Origin: Papaver somniferum
Lineage: Eukaryota > Streptophyta > Magnoliopsida > Ranunculales > Papaveraceae
Reading direction: 5' to 3'
DNA: 64,000 nucleotides
Assembly (NCBI RefSeq): GCF_003573695.1
Contig: NC_039367.1
Span: 156,251,085-156,315,084 of the forward strand
Positions 11,669 to 24,010 of this stretch are shown here, piece after piece (position 1 is the first letter of the stretch; each line of letters starts with the position of its first letter). The position numbers and the translations under genes are program-made. Below the pieces are notes generated by a model, which did no database searches, was not told the DNA's origin, and was given only the letters and a program-made list of their open reading frames with translations.

Positions 11669-12490
11669 TTTTTTGTCAATATTTTGTTGATTAAATGGAT
11701 TACATATCATATATTATGCATAATTGTCGCCAAAGAACAACTGCTCATTGGTTTGAGTTAACTTTCAGGAATAAAAGGTCATGGGATCAACTCCCTTCAC
11801 TAACAAAATTTCTTTTTCATAGAAAAGATCTATCGAAATCAGTTGACTGGGGTTTTAGAATTGGAAAGTATAGGTGGTCGTATTACCAATTTCCATATAA
11901 GGCTATATTGTCGATAGTATATGTTAACGACTTATTTCGAGCTTTTACCAATAGTAGGGAGTATGTATAGGTGGCTGTATTACCAATTTCCATATAAGGC
12001 TATATTGTCGATAGTATATGTTAACGACTTATTTCGAGCTTTTCCCAATAGTAGGGAGTATCTTCTTCAGTATATGTTAAACCATCGGGTAAAACTTCAG
12101 GCACTAAATTGAATCTTGTTGCATCCCTTCTTGAATAAACCACTCTGTGGTCTGCCCTTATAGTTTCAGTTGTGTGCCTTAATAATTCAGACAGGTTCTA
12201 ATTGGGTGAGTTGTGGACCGTTGATGGCTTGCCACGCGTCTGTCATCGATTGAGTCTGTTTAGGGTTCAATATTTGTTGATTAAATGTGAAAGAAGAGTT
12301 ATCTGTCTTTAACACTTGAATTTTGTTTTTTATGAAATTTTATTTGGCTGCACCTCTGGCACAGATTTTGGTTTGAATCCTTGATTCAAGAGGTGATTGT
12401 TCACCATTCTATCCATCTCTGCTTGTTAAATCTTTAGGTATTAAGTTTCTTATTCAAACTAATCACCAAGTCTAATATCTAGGCTGTTGT
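11669..12490. other. intergenic with a 97-bp tandem duplication
   Basis: No gene is recognised. The words TTGTTGATTAAATG (near 11686 and 12270) and AGTTGACTGG.GTTTTAG (11841 and again near 16725) show that this flank is itself made of old duplications. Part resembles the 3' flank of the F-box copies (a TTCGAGCTTTT..CCAATAGTAGGGA word). Confidence 0.5.
11868..12061. repeat. tandem duplication, two 97-bp units
   Basis: Unit 1 (11868-11964) and unit 2 (11965-12061) both start GTATAGGTGG and include ATATAAGGCTATATTGTCG and a TAGTAGGGAGTAT word. They differ at only a few positions, so this duplication is young relative to the flank. Confidence 0.9.
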
Positions 12491-13328
12491 TATCACTACA
12501 AAACAGAAGGCCTCTTGGGATGGTCAAAAAAACGTCCCAAAAGGCCTAAAGCCGTCCCCAAAAGGTATTAGGGACGGTTCCGCTACCATCCCTAAATCCA
12601 CCGTCACTATTACTACTAGGGACGGTTCTGACTTTTAGGGACGGTTCTCACTTACCATCACTAATACTTCTAGGGACGGCTCCATGCTGTAGGGATGGTT
12701 TTAAAATGCATCCCAAATACTTTTCTAACCGTCCCTAGAGGAAAATTCCAACGGTAGCGGTGACCCAATAGTAACGTCGCTAAAGTGTTGCTAAAATTTG
12801 AAAATTTGGTAATGAACTTCCTCGGTTTCTTTGGCAGGATGCCTTTCCCTTTACCCTTCTGAACATTCATTCACACAGTATTTTGTCCCAAAAAACATTC
12901 TCATTCATGAAATCAAGTTGTTCACAAAAATGATTCAAACATTTAGAATAACAAGTCACATACAACAAAAGAAAAAACTCCGCAAAAACAATCAAAAGAT
13001 GATGTTTTCAGACTACCATAGTTGTATACAACTTGGACGTAAACGGTGCACCATCTACACTGGAAATGTATTTGATTGCTTCTGCTCCAGAACGACCTTT
13101 ATTGCTCTGCAGCATTTAATTCCTATCATCTACCAGCATCGAAATTATGCAACAAACCAAACTTAGTATAGAATGTCATCGATCGACGCACATGAAGAAC
13201 GAAACCATAAGTATCTAACCTAAACCAAATAGGGCATAACTGTAAATAGTATTGGGACAGGGATGGAGGAATAAATACTCAGTTTATGGGTTTGCAATTC
13301 CAGTTTGTGTTATGCCTTTGGAGGAGTT

Positions 13329-13727
13329 CTAACTCACCTCAATTAGAACATTGGGATAAGGACCACATCGTTGGCACATGGCACTAAAATTTCCATTGAG
13401 CTCCCAGTTGTTGCCGCATTTCCTATCACGTAACCGCGTAATCATGATCAAGCGAGTTGGATATATGTTTGGTAGGATACCTCGAGTCCTGCAAACTTTA
13501 GCACTTATTTCCCATATTTGCGCCACCAATAACCACCGACAATATTTTACACTCTGTTTGAACAACAATGAAGTGATCGCAAATGAACTACTAAGCAAAA
13601 CATTTTCCATAGGCGAAGTTTTTACCTGAATAACAAGATTCCATATCTCAATGCATGTTAGGTCATCATTGTTATCTCTTGAAATTCCGAGTGAAGTGAC
13701 CAGTATTCCCCATCTCCCAGAAGTCAT
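13329..13727 (-). other. unidentified 132-codon frame inside the CACTA element
   Basis: An open frame whose first half reads MTSGRWGILVTSLG..DDLTCIEIWNLVIQ and is followed by a possible donor GTAAAA. It could be an exon of the captured gene or of a lost element gene. I do not recognise it. Another open frame at 13844-14179 contains the repeated word HLSRLGVVLRNHL and is equally unassigned. Confidence 0.25.
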
Positions 13728-14274
13728 CCTAATGAAGGCATAATAAGGGGAAAAAGTATAAGGGAACTCGACATACTACTAGCAGTCTCATTTTTGAATC
13801 ACATATTCCCTCAATCATGTCACAGAGAATTGTTATACCTATGTTATTCTTTATTCCATTCATTCTGAAATAGAATAACACAAGATCTTCTAGAATAAGG
13901 TGTATACAGTATCATGTTGAAAAAATAAGTAATAGAACTCACATGATTTTCGCATAAGTGGGTCATCAACGAATCCAAGAATTTTGTATATAGCACATTC
14001 TCAGTTGTTGTTAGGTGATTTCTTAGAACAACTCCCAGGCGACTTAGATGATTTCGCAGCATTTCCTCGCACAGCTTTTGGTGCCTGTCAGACAATTGGT
14101 CAATATGAGATTGACAAACTCGATCCTGGTTATGAAACAACTCCCAGGCGACTAACATGTTTTCCTTAATGGGTATCAATTAAAATAAATTCATAAGCAG
14201 CTACGGAATTAGAGCAAGCTGAATAACACTGGTTAAGCTAAGTATATGAAATGGAGGAAGAACAACGTAAATAC

Positions 14275-14366
14275 CAGTAATGGCCAATTGGACCAACAAA
14301 TCCAAAACCAAACCCACTTGTGATAGCTGCCCTTTTCCAATTGACATTGAACTTTTCATCCTCATA
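14275..14366 (-). pseudogene. captured Mpv17/PMP22-family exon
   Basis: On the minus strand, an exon bounded by an acceptor (ACAG ending at 14367) and a donor (GTATTT starting at 14274) reads EDEKFNVNWKRAA then ITSGFGFGFVGPIGHYW. The FGFGFVGPxGHxWYE block is characteristic of plant Mpv17/PMP22 membrane proteins of the At3g24570 type. A piece near 14850 on the same strand (HIADVGD, a stop, VSQ) could be the preceding GDVxAQ segment. Splice sites are retained, so this looks like genomic capture rather than a processed cDNA. The rest of the four-helix protein is not found, so it is a fragment. Confidence 0.55.
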
Positions 14367-16668
14367 CTGTTACAAAATTAATCAAATTCAAAGACAAAAA
14401 AACATAGTATATATGGTCATATTTACTACCATTACCTAAGAGTTCCTGTTAAAAAAGATATTTCCACTACCGACTCTTTGTAAAACACCTCTGAATCTAT
14501 ATGAAATACTGCCAAAAAAAGAAGTGAATAACGCATGATACCTCGAGTACTTTATTGGGACCTGAGCCTGGTGGCAATATTGGGAATCGATCACGGTGGA
14601 TTTGGGATTCTCCACAGTAGGTGAAGGTCTCTTTATCTTCAATCTTTGACCTCTGATAGAAGTCTTCTCGAGGCTTTGCGGATAAGGATTCTTAAATTTT
14701 AACTTCATCAATGGTTTTGGAACCTTAACATAATCTTTTCACCTTTCTTCCAGACAATAATAAGTCACCAAATGCAATTTTTGGAACCTTAACATAATCA
14801 GTTTTATCTCTAATTTCAGAAGTAACAATTATTACCTGAGAGACCTAATCGCCAACATCAGCAATATGCACCTGGCGCAACACACCTAAAGTCAGTGAGT
14901 ACATTGCTAGGAATAAAATAAGTACAAGCTAGATATGAAGATAGACGCAGTACATCAGACAGAGATATTGTGGGGTCCCTGAGTGTAAGAAATCCATAAC
15001 CATAGTGGGGTCAAACTGAATTAACTCATTAGCAGCAAAAGCTTTGTCCAAAGGTTAGGTAGCAACACTATCTATTAGTGCTAGGAGTGTAGTACTAGTA
15101 GTTATATTTTCACATTAATCATAGATTCATGCATGTAAAAAAAGTCCTAATTATCGTCATAGATCATAATGGTCGTAAGGTATAGGTAGAATGGGAAACA
15201 GAGTCCATGATAATATGCCAAGCACGTAGTACTCAAAGAATATCATTTTTATAGACATAGTCATACAGAATGCTAGTAGTTTTTTGATGAGTACCACCCA
15301 TTAAACCCTGTAAACGTATCAGATGATAAAAAATTTGGTCATGACTATCTATGCTCAACAACCTTATTATTCCGCTAATAGAAATCCCATTCATTACTTT
15401 CTTCATGTACCCATGGAGTCGTATCTCCAAATTTAGCAACAACTTGAGATTTTCAATTAAAAACATATCACATCATCAGTATATGCAACAACTTGCCTAG
15501 TTTACTATCCTCGAATACAAGAAACCCCATAAATACAAGAACATTTCTACAGAATCAGTAAGGCTTTAAAGCATCAAACCTATTATACAACTACTAGGAT
15601 ATAGTAATTAAAATTGATATCTAATATAATATAATGAAAGATTGACGCAACATTTCAGCAAATCTAAATCAAAAGACAAATAAGTACTCAGTTGATACTA
15701 CCCAATGTAAATGGGATTGGAACCCCACAGTACACCTTTTGGTACAACTACCAATCACTCAACTAACTCAATTTCAAGTGGGATTCAATCCCTGATTCAT
15801 TCTCAGTTTTAAAGAAAATCCTAGATTTCATAATATAAATGAGAAAGGGGCATGAAGCAACATTCTAGCTAATTGGAATCACAGTGCAAGTGAAATTGGA
15901 GCCCTTAAACCTAACTCTGCCAACATTTCCTAATTCATTCTAAGTATTAAAGAAGAACTCATAGAATCAATAATCTAAATCGAATCAATTACAGGATACG
16001 ACAAAGTATAAAACTATGAGCATACATATCAAGCAAAATAAAATAACACACATCACTAATTTGTTGATGAAATCAGTAACTGAGATTTGATACAAAACTT
16101 TACCTGAATTCAAACCCAAAATCGATGGAGATGAGGAAAGTGTGCTCTTGTAATTTACAAACCCTAAAATCAAAAAACAACAACGTGAGATTTTCAAATC
16201 AAAATTCGCAAAACCTAAAATCAAATCAATGTAAGATTGAACGTGGAGGAAGAAATCTAACCTGAGAATCAAGTGTCTCTTCACTGGGAACGAATTTGAG
16301 ATCTCACAGGGAAAATCACGAACGAAGGAGTTTTAACTTAACGAGTTTTTTTCAGCAGAAGAGGAAGAAGGTGAAGAGAAACTGAAAGAAGGGCGATATA
16401 ACCAAGAAAAAAAAATGTTTTCTTGTGTGTTTCAGGCGTAAAATAATTAAACTACAGATGATTCAATCAGAACCGTCGAAAATCTATCTATTAGGGACGG
16501 TTAAAATTAATGCGTCCCTATTAGTGGACCAATAGTGACGTCCAGAGGGGTTCGTCCCAGATGGATAATTCTAGGGACGGCTAAAGCGGAGTGTCCCAAC
16601 AACTAACCTTTAGGGACGTTTTTTTTTAAATGTGGCCGTCCCTAGAAGCCTTCTTTTTTGTAGTGTAT

Positions 16669-17304
16669 CTAGTGTCTTGATACTACACCTCACACCTTTG
16701 TATTGATCCGCTCTATGAAAAACAGTTGACTGGAGTTTTAGTATAAGTTGATGTATTGCCATATTCAGAGGCTTACAAGGCGCCTTCCTCGTTCTGGATC
16801 ATATAAGGCTAACCTGTCGACATTGGAGAATAGGATATCACCATCTTTTTAGTAACTCGACCTCACTTGATGGAAAAATTTGGAATAAGTATATGCAGGA
16901 AAAATGAAGGGATGTGAGGGCTTTCCCATTAGTAGGGAATGTAAGGATAGTAGCCCACAATGGCAGCTGAATGAATGTAATTGCTCGAAGCAGAACATGC
17001 TAGTAATATCTTATAGTTGTAAGAGTCAAATCAGAGCGAAAACAGAATGAAACTTGACAGCTGAATTTATTCAATCAGTGCTGACTAGCATGGACTTTTT
17101 TGGATCATCTAAAATTCATTGAGCACCATGAGTGTCAGCATATGAGCTGCCAAAATACACAATGCGTGTGTAGATAACAATTCATTCCTTCTTGTTATAT
17201 CCGCCCTCTTTTTTATTTCATTTTTTCACTTCTCTGCTTCTGCTTTAATTCTAAAACCTAAGAAAAATTTCTGTCTCTTTTTACATAAATATCAAAAGGG
17301 TTTC
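16669..17304. other. intergenic upstream of F-box copy B
   Basis: The first part is the continuation of the CACTA target. Bases about 16800-16940 resemble F-box 3'-flank sequence (CCCATTAGTAGGGAATG). No gene and no convincing TATA box are seen before 17305. Confidence 0.45.
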
Positions 17305-18414
17305 ATGGACTTCAAGATTCTACCTAGAGATGTTACAGTAGACATTTTAAGCAGATTACCGGATGAATCTGTTCAGGAATGCAAATAAGTATCAAAAACT
17401 TGGAATAATCTTATCTCTTATCATCCATCGTTCTACAAGATGCACATAAATCATTTCAATCATCCTTCTCCTACTGATTATGAAATCTTTTACTATTTTG
17501 AATATGATAAGAATCATGATGAGTCAATAACACCTGTTGAGGGAATCACAAAGATGAATTTTACACTTCCATTTAAGAGTTATTTTAGGTTTATTGGTTC
17601 ATGTCAAGGTTTGATATGTCTTGTTAAAGGACGATCTGTTATTTGTAACCCTATCACTAGGGAATATGTGATGCTTCCAGAAATTAAGGGAGATTGGTAT
17701 GACAGTTTGGATCTGGAATGTATTTGGATGTGTGGATTCTGTTATGTTTCTTCCACAGACGATTATAAAGTTTTACGAATATATGGAGGGACGAAACCTT
17801 GGAAAGTGTACATATACACCCTGGGCTCTGACAGTGGATGGAGAAAACTTGAAGAGTTCGATTCTACATACAATTTCCATCATTTGAATGATGCTGGTAC
17901 CATTGCCAATGAATGTTTTTATTGGATGGATGATGAATTAAAAATGATTGGTACCTTTGATTTCATTGAGGAAAAGTTTTGTGAATATCTTTCACCACCT
18001 CCTTTGCCACCACATAGACATAGTGATTGGTGTTATTCTCACATAGGGGTTTTGGATGGGTTTTTGTATTTTATTAGTAACCTGAATATTAATCACAAAT
18101 TCCGTGACTTATGGCTATTAAAAACGAAGAATGACATAGGGCTAGATGAAAATCAGTCGTTGGGTTGGAGTCAAGAGTTTAGGATTGACAGAAGCATATT
18201 ATTAGCAGTTGCAAAGAAATATGGTGCTTTCAACTTATACTGGTACCACCTCAACAGTTATGACATAAATGCTTCAACGTCAGAAAGGCTTGTGGAACTT
18301 AAGGAAAGGAAATGTAGACTTATCGCGCACAAGAAAAGCTTGGTTTCGTTCAAAGAATTAGGGGAACGAGATACACAAACAATGGAGCAGTTGAAGGAGA
18401 CAAGAAAGCCTTGA
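17305..18414 (+). pseudogene. F-box protein copy B, single nonsense codon
   Basis: A single frame of 370 codons (369 residues) from ATG 17305 to TGA 18414 encodes an F-box (ILPRDVTVDILSRLPDESVQECK) followed by an FBA region with YFEYDKNHDE, GLICLVKGRSVICNPITREY, YTLGSDSGWRKL and a C-terminal HKKSLVSFKELGE. The only break is TAA at 17386-17388 (codon 28), where the sister copies have TTA or TTG for Leu in CKLVC. The next in-frame ATG (17440, codon 46) would give 324 residues without most of the F-box, hence without SKP1 binding. Intact relatives are predicted SCF substrate receptors. Could be a truncated but still expressed protein; a sequencing error or stop polymorphism is possible. Confidence 0.85.
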
Positions 18415-19401
18415 TCAGTCTCTCAAGCAAATCTAGAGGATGCGAACCCTGAATACATTCTTATAAACTGGTAATATTCGTTGAGTTTTCGAAGTAGTAT
18501 TCATATAATTCTGTAGACTTTTGAGTTTTTCATTTTGAAATTGGATAAGTAGTAACCTTTGGGTGAACATTAGCTGTTGGCCTTGTCTTAGTGAGTTATC
18601 TATTACAAGTTTCTTTTGTTCAGTCTTTTTATCATTGGTCCAACTTTACAGTAGTGTTCTTTGTATTGGGTTAAGCTGTGTAGCTTGTGCTTTGTGCATT
18701 TTGTTAGTGAATCAACCTTATTTCAATGGAAACATGTGATGCATGCGTTAGTGACTTGTTTCGTTTATACATGGAGTAGAATAAGTATATGCAGTAGGAG
18801 AATTACATCTTTACACCATCTGATTGCAAATTTTAGTGATCCAAATTTATAGTTATTCATATTTTCGTCTACTGTTTTACTGCTTGTGTTAATGGTTTAG
18901 TTAGTGGATACTGCACTATTAGTTTTTCCGTGATAATTTATATTCTCTAAGTTTCCGTACTTTGATTAACCACCACCAACCTATGATCAATTAGCAAGGA
19001 ACCTTGATGACTAGAACTTAGACCATTTTAGTTATGGAAATTCACTGCCGCATACTTCTTTGTCCTGATTCCAACTTTGTTTTCCCCACAATTGCTTCTA
19101 AAATTACAATGGCTCGTTAATTTTTCTCTTATGTATGGAATGCGTAACATCATTCTCAAGCCACAGGTGTTCTTAATGTAGCGCCAAAACTTGTTCCTTT
19201 TACAAAGATTGTATTTTGGTTATCAGTCAGCTGAAATTCCATCTATAACCTGCTAAGAAGTAGCCTCTATTTTGGCAAAATTAAAAAAAATACTTCATGA
19301 AAAGATTGTAGCATTAATAGGACCTTGCTTTATTTTGTTATTACAGTATTGATCATTTAATAGATAGTAATGAGTTAACATGGTTTAGCATTTGCAATAG
19401 C
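18415..19401. other. F-box 3' flank shared between copies
   Basis: Non-coding sequence that recurs downstream of the other F-box copies: GCCGCATACTTCTTTGTC (near 19045 and 27192) and the block from about 18740 to 18860. No gene is recognised. Confidence 0.55.
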
Positions 19402-19764
19402 TTAAGATATATTGCTCTTCCAATAAAGATCAGACTTCAGAGTAGAATTCGTTTTCCTTCTCCATTGAACCCTACAAAAAATGTTAGAAAACTTATAATA
19501 TTCATAAACAGTTTTGAAGTCTGGTGACTCCAATAATTTGATCAATGAAGAGTCAGTGAGCTTCAAAACATGGCATCCGTCTTTTGGACGTGAAATTTTG
19601 CAACCTGGATATGTTCTGCACTTAGTCTTCTTGGCCAGATGAATCAGTAGAAAGACTTCATCATTCCCTCCTCTATGCTGAACCTTGTCTGCAAGAAGCA
19701 TTGTAGATTCGTGCAAGGCATTCTCCCAGCGATCTAAAATCTGACCTGATACATACGTCCACAT
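19402..19764 (-). CDS. hypothetical 120-residue protein, duplicated in the module
   Basis: An ATG-started minus-strand frame of 120 codons. The middle contains CRTYPGCKISRPKDGC and LKLTDSSLIKLLESPDFK. I do not recognise the family. The DNA from about 19310 to 19570 is repeated at about 32815-33070, and there the same strand still reads LKLNDSSQIT but is broken by stops. Its conservation could come from duplication alone. It lies between the F-box gene and the GNAT relic in both places. Possibly one exon of a longer gene that is otherwise lost. Confidence 0.25.
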   Translation of the reverse strand: MWTYVSGQILDRWENALHESTMLLADKVQHRGGNDEVFLLIHLAKKTKCRTYPGCKISRPKDGCHVLKLTDSSLIKLLESPDFKTVYEYYKFSNIFCRVQWRRKTNSTLKSDLYWKSNIS

Positions 19765-20607
19765 AAATGGGGTTCTATTGTCTAATTACATTTGAACTCT
19801 GGAGTCTGGACACATCATCAAGGTGATGCTCTCTTGTAACGCTGATGCCGATGTGTTTGGTGGTGCATTTGGAGCACTAAATGTGTGAACATTTGTTAGT
19901 TCTTTTTCTCATCTGATTTCCTGGTTTGCCTTCTGCCATTACAAATTCTGTAAGTCCTTTCTATTTATCTTTTCTTTCTTTTGGGTTATAAAATCTCTAG
20001 ATTGTTCACATTTTATATACAGAAAATACAGAACCTGCTGAGTTTTTGATGCTAGATAATGATGGGTTATCTGATTTTAGTGTTTGTGTAAATTGGATTA
20101 AAGGTACAAACCTATTCCCAAGTAGATATTAAAAAAAAATTCTAATTGCCGCTCTTAGGAAGAAAATGCCGAGGATAGGTCATATTTGTGCTTGCCTTAG
20201 TAGACCCTCATTTCATTAGGCATTTATGGACAATTGAAACTTAAAAGTACAGTTGCATACGAAAATATTGTTCTTGATAGTGCAAACGTCATACAATCGG
20301 CTACTTTTAAAGAGCAGGCAGCAGAACTTGCTTATTGTACCAAAAGGTCCAAAGCTCAAAATTTCAGTTGTAGAGCCAACAATATTTTTTCTCTCTGAGA
20401 CCTGTCAGCAAACTGTTTGCTGCTGCAGTTAATCTTTAGAAAGTTTGTAATAGTTACTGGACTCGAAGAATCTTGCAGACTGTGCAGCTGTCGTGGACGA
20501 GCTCTGCTAAGCAATTAGCATCACTATTACCTAATCAAAAAATTTCATATGCTAGTTTCACATATTCTGTATTCTATCATCTAATTTGGTTTCTCTTTCA
20601 AATGTTA

Positions 20608-21950
20608 TAGGTGGAAAGCACTGGACTTACCTGCTCGCAAGAGAAGATCGGTATCTTTCTTCAACATTGAGAAATCAAAAACCGCTGTTTCACAATGGGC
20701 ACGAGCAAGGTTAAGAGCTGCCAAGGTACTCCTCACTTGACTAACCATATAATGATATACAGATATATAGTTCACAGTGCAAAGAGTTTTGTTTGAAATT
20801 GGTTTCCTTACCCCAGCAAGCTTCTATTCCAAGAACTCGATTAAGTCAACCTATCTCATATTGGATCATCTGAAAAAAACAGTCCAATCACCCGACTGAG
20901 CCCTGAAATCCGACTTTCTCCTAGAATTCATATCACCTGTTAGATAAATGGCCAGATCCTTAGTTCAATTGATCTTGTTCCCACAGAACAAACTTTTTCT
21001 TGTCCATTTATTTTCAAGTTTTAACCAAAGACTCAAGAAAAGAGATGAAGGGACAATTAAGCCAACATTGTTTTTATTTACTTTCTTTGCAAAGTGCAGC
21101 CATTGGCCACGGGTTACAGACAGATAATGGAGAGTATTGGTTTAGAGAAGCAAAACTTGGGTAATTAAGTAAAATCCTGCTTGTAATTTGTTTTTTCGAA
21201 TTAGATTTTGAAGCTAGGTTTAATTTGGGTTGTTTTTTGAGTAGGCATCAGCATGGTTGAAAGCAGAAGGACTTTATGAAGATCAATCACACAACCTGTT
21301 TTTATTAAGTATCTGACAGCTGAATTTCATTTCATCCGAACAGGAAATTTCAAGTTTTGAGTTCATGAATAAAGGAAGGCTTTAATTTGCTTATAAATGT
21401 CATTGGAATTCTGGATTTTCGTGTCAAGCACCTGTTAGACAGGGAGACTTACCCTAAGACGCATTTTACGCACTTGGATAATTTTCTAATTTAAGTTTGC
21501 AATTTGATTTTGAGAATATCTTAATATTTGAATCCCTTATTTCCCAGGAAATTGTGAAGCCTGAGGATCTGTCTAGCACTTTCAAGAAAAGAGAGTAAAG
21601 CAAAGATGGTCACAGACATATGGCAAAATCTAACGTAACTGTTGCCAAAAGTGCACGTCAACAAGGTGTTGGAGGCAGCATGCTGAAATTTGCAATTGAA
21701 ACTGCAAAAGAAGACGGTGAGTCTGCATCCGTCCGTCCTGTTGACTAATGCAACCGAAAATCTTGAATTTGATGGGTCTCTTACATTTCCGCGGGGATAA
21801 GAAACCAGCAGTGGTACTATACGGAAAGATGGGGTTGACGGTAATAATACTTTTACTGATCTGTATCTCATTCAATTTCTGATTGTAAGTGACAGTTGGT
21901 CGATAACAATCTGGTCCTGACATGAAAAATCATCCTGCAGGTGTATGATC
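20608..21950 (+). pseudogene. GNAT-family N-acetyltransferase, copy B (heavily decayed)
   Basis: Pieces in the same order as copy A: an N-terminal exon 20610-20726 ([10 protein letters not shown]), about 21130-21163 (EYWFREAKL), about 21245-21320 (SAWLKAEGLYEDQSHN), about 21395-21465 (NVIGILDFRVKHLLD), about 21548-21600 ending in an internal TAA, and about 21625-21720 with VAKSARQQGVGGSMLKFAIE. The acetyl-CoA motif QQGVG survives, but the C-terminal block is frameshifted and shortened. The ancestor would have been an acetyl-CoA-dependent acetyltransferase. Bases 19765-20607 before it are AT-rich and show no gene. Confidence 0.7.
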
Positions 21951-22993
21951 TTAGATGACAAAGAAAGAAGACAAAGGGAAGATAGCAATGACAAAAAACA
22001 TTTCAGACCTAAAATCTTACAACGAAGAAGGTGATAGCAGCGATGACATGGATAAACTGTTTCTAACTTTGGATAATCCATTCACTGTTGGAACTCCACG
22101 TCCACCACCTCCTTGAATATCATAAACTGGATATCTTAAGACACAAAGGGCAAACGAAGAAAACAACAATACTAAAGGAAACAAGTGTAGACCCATTATT
22201 CCAGCACGCCTTCGACAACTTGCTTTCTCCAGTGGCTTTTCAGACACAAGAAGGCACTATCATAAGAGGTCCCGTTGCCTATAGAACCAAAAATAAAGTG
22301 TAAATTAGATCAACTTCAATCTTGATGAAAATATTGGTTCGCAAACACTTTCACTAAAAAGCATAAAAACATAATCTTGATGTACATGTGACCAATGCTT
22401 TTGGCTAGAATGATAATACTATGTTAATGTTGTTTGAATGCTAAACTAAAATCAAGTTAATCAAATTCTATTGGTGAAACTGGACAAATATTATTTTGTG
22501 ATGCTTTCACGTATTCTGTATGTTTACTTTTGTTGGTAATAGGAAGAAACTTCAACAACGGCTCCAAGAGAAAAATTGCCTATTCCAACTTTGGTAGACA
22601 AACAAGATATAAATGGTCCAGAATCCTGGCAACATTATGTTTAACTTGTCTTAGGAAGGAAGCTGTACTTATTTCCTTATAACCTATTATTGAATGGTAG
22701 TTTTACGACTCCAATTGATTATGTGATAAGGAATACTGAAAGCGTCCCAATTCCCAATCATGTATGCTTCCGCTGGCATACAACCTAGTCATGATAAATT
22801 TCGGAGTTAGCAGTAGCTAAGTTTCTTCCAAGTTGGACATTCCCTAAGCTTTATAAATATAAGAACCCCATGGCATGAGCTAATTTATGAACCATATTCC
22901 GGGAGAAGAAGTTAACAAACAACAGACCTCTCGTTATTTCTTAAACCCCAACAAAAGTCTGTGTTTCTCACTGCAAGAGAGTTTTGATCAGTC
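21951..22993. other. GNAT 3' flank and F-box copy C upstream region
   Basis: No gene is recognised. Small open frames on both strands at 21870-22300 overlap each other and have no family signature. The last 140 bp hold a plausible promoter and leader for F-box copy C. Confidence 0.45.
22854..22861 (+). promoter_or_regulatory. putative TATA box of F-box copy C
   Basis: TATAAATA lies 133 bp before the ATG at 22994, a normal TATA-to-start distance in plants when the leader is about 100 nt. Prediction from sequence only. Confidence 0.45.
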
Positions 22994-23648
22994 ATGGAGT
23001 ATTTCAAGAGTCTCCCTGATGATATTACATTAGAAATCCTAACTCGCTTACCAGCCGAATCAGTTTTAGAGTCCAAATTAGTATGCAAAAATTGGAGAAG
23101 TCTTGTTTCTCATCATCCATTATTCTCACGGATGCACTTACAATATGTCAATCATCCTTCCGATCCTGGTAACTTGGGTTTTCTTGTTCGAGATCATGAT
23201 TTCGATGATCTAGATCAAGTACAAGGTTTAACTTTATGGTATTTAGATTATAATGATAAACTGGAGTCAAAACCCGTTCAGAGAATTACAAGGTTTAATT
23301 TCACCCCTCCACCCAGGCATTTTTGGGTTGTTGGTTCGGTTCATGGACTGATCTGTCTTGGTCGGGGACCATCTTTTTTGATCTGTAACCCCATCACTAG
23401 AGAATATGTTTTGCTTCCGGAAATTAAAAGAGATCAGGATGAGGGTATTGATATAGATTTCAGCTGTATGAGCGGATTTTGTTATGTTTCTTCAACGAAT
23501 GAGTATAAAGTTATAAGAATAGATGCGGACATGAATCCATCGATAGTCCACATATACACTCTAGGATCTGGCAATGGATGGAGAAAACTTGGCAACAACT
23601 TCAGTTCTGAATGGTGCCATTTTCATTGGAATGATGCTGGTATCTTTG

Positions 23649-23894
23649 TGTTAAGGATCGAGCAAGAGAGAGGAGAGCATAAACGCGGAAGCTTAAAAGA
23701 CTACATTGATAATAATCTTGGTGTATCAACTTTCATGGCTCAACAGCCTATTTATATTGTTCACAAATTTGACGACCACTCAAGGCACTTTCCTACCTAA
23801 GATCAAACTCTAAACATAGACACTTTCCTAATATAACTCAAACTCCTTAAAGTGTATATCTCCTAAATATAGACTCCTATATTATTTCCTAATA
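23649..23894 (-). repeat. 3' LTR of the eIF3g-carrying element
   Basis: Starts TGTTAAGGATCG and ends TTTCCTAATA on the plus strand. No difference from 25800-26045 was found on reading both through. Confidence 0.9.
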
Positions 23895-24010
23895 CCCTCC
23901 CTCAAGATGGAGCATGTAGATCACGAATGCCCATCTTGGACAAAAGAAATTTAACTTAGGTTTTCTTCTTTCTTTTTTTTCAACGCTTTTGCGAAAAAAA
24001 ATCTTCAGAT

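Larger units (their letters stand above)
12494..16665. mobile_element. non-autonomous CACTA (En/Spm-type) element, 4172 bp, with captured gene pieces
   Basis: The element begins CACTACAAAA and ends TTTTTTGTAGTG, a CACTA terminal inverted repeat, between 3-bp target duplications TAT (12491-12493 and 16666-16668). Both ends carry many copies of a subterminal word TAGGGACGG or its complement (12560-12740 and 16490-16650), as expected for transposase-binding repeats. No transposase domain is visible on either strand. The interior contains exon-like pieces on the minus strand, one of which is Mpv17/PMP22-like. An uninterrupted relative of the target lies at 6220-6370. Confidence 0.9.

Noticed and set aside
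23649..23800. C-terminal extension of F-box copy C ending at 23800
   Set aside because: These codons are LTR sequence; the true continuation of the gene is at 26051.
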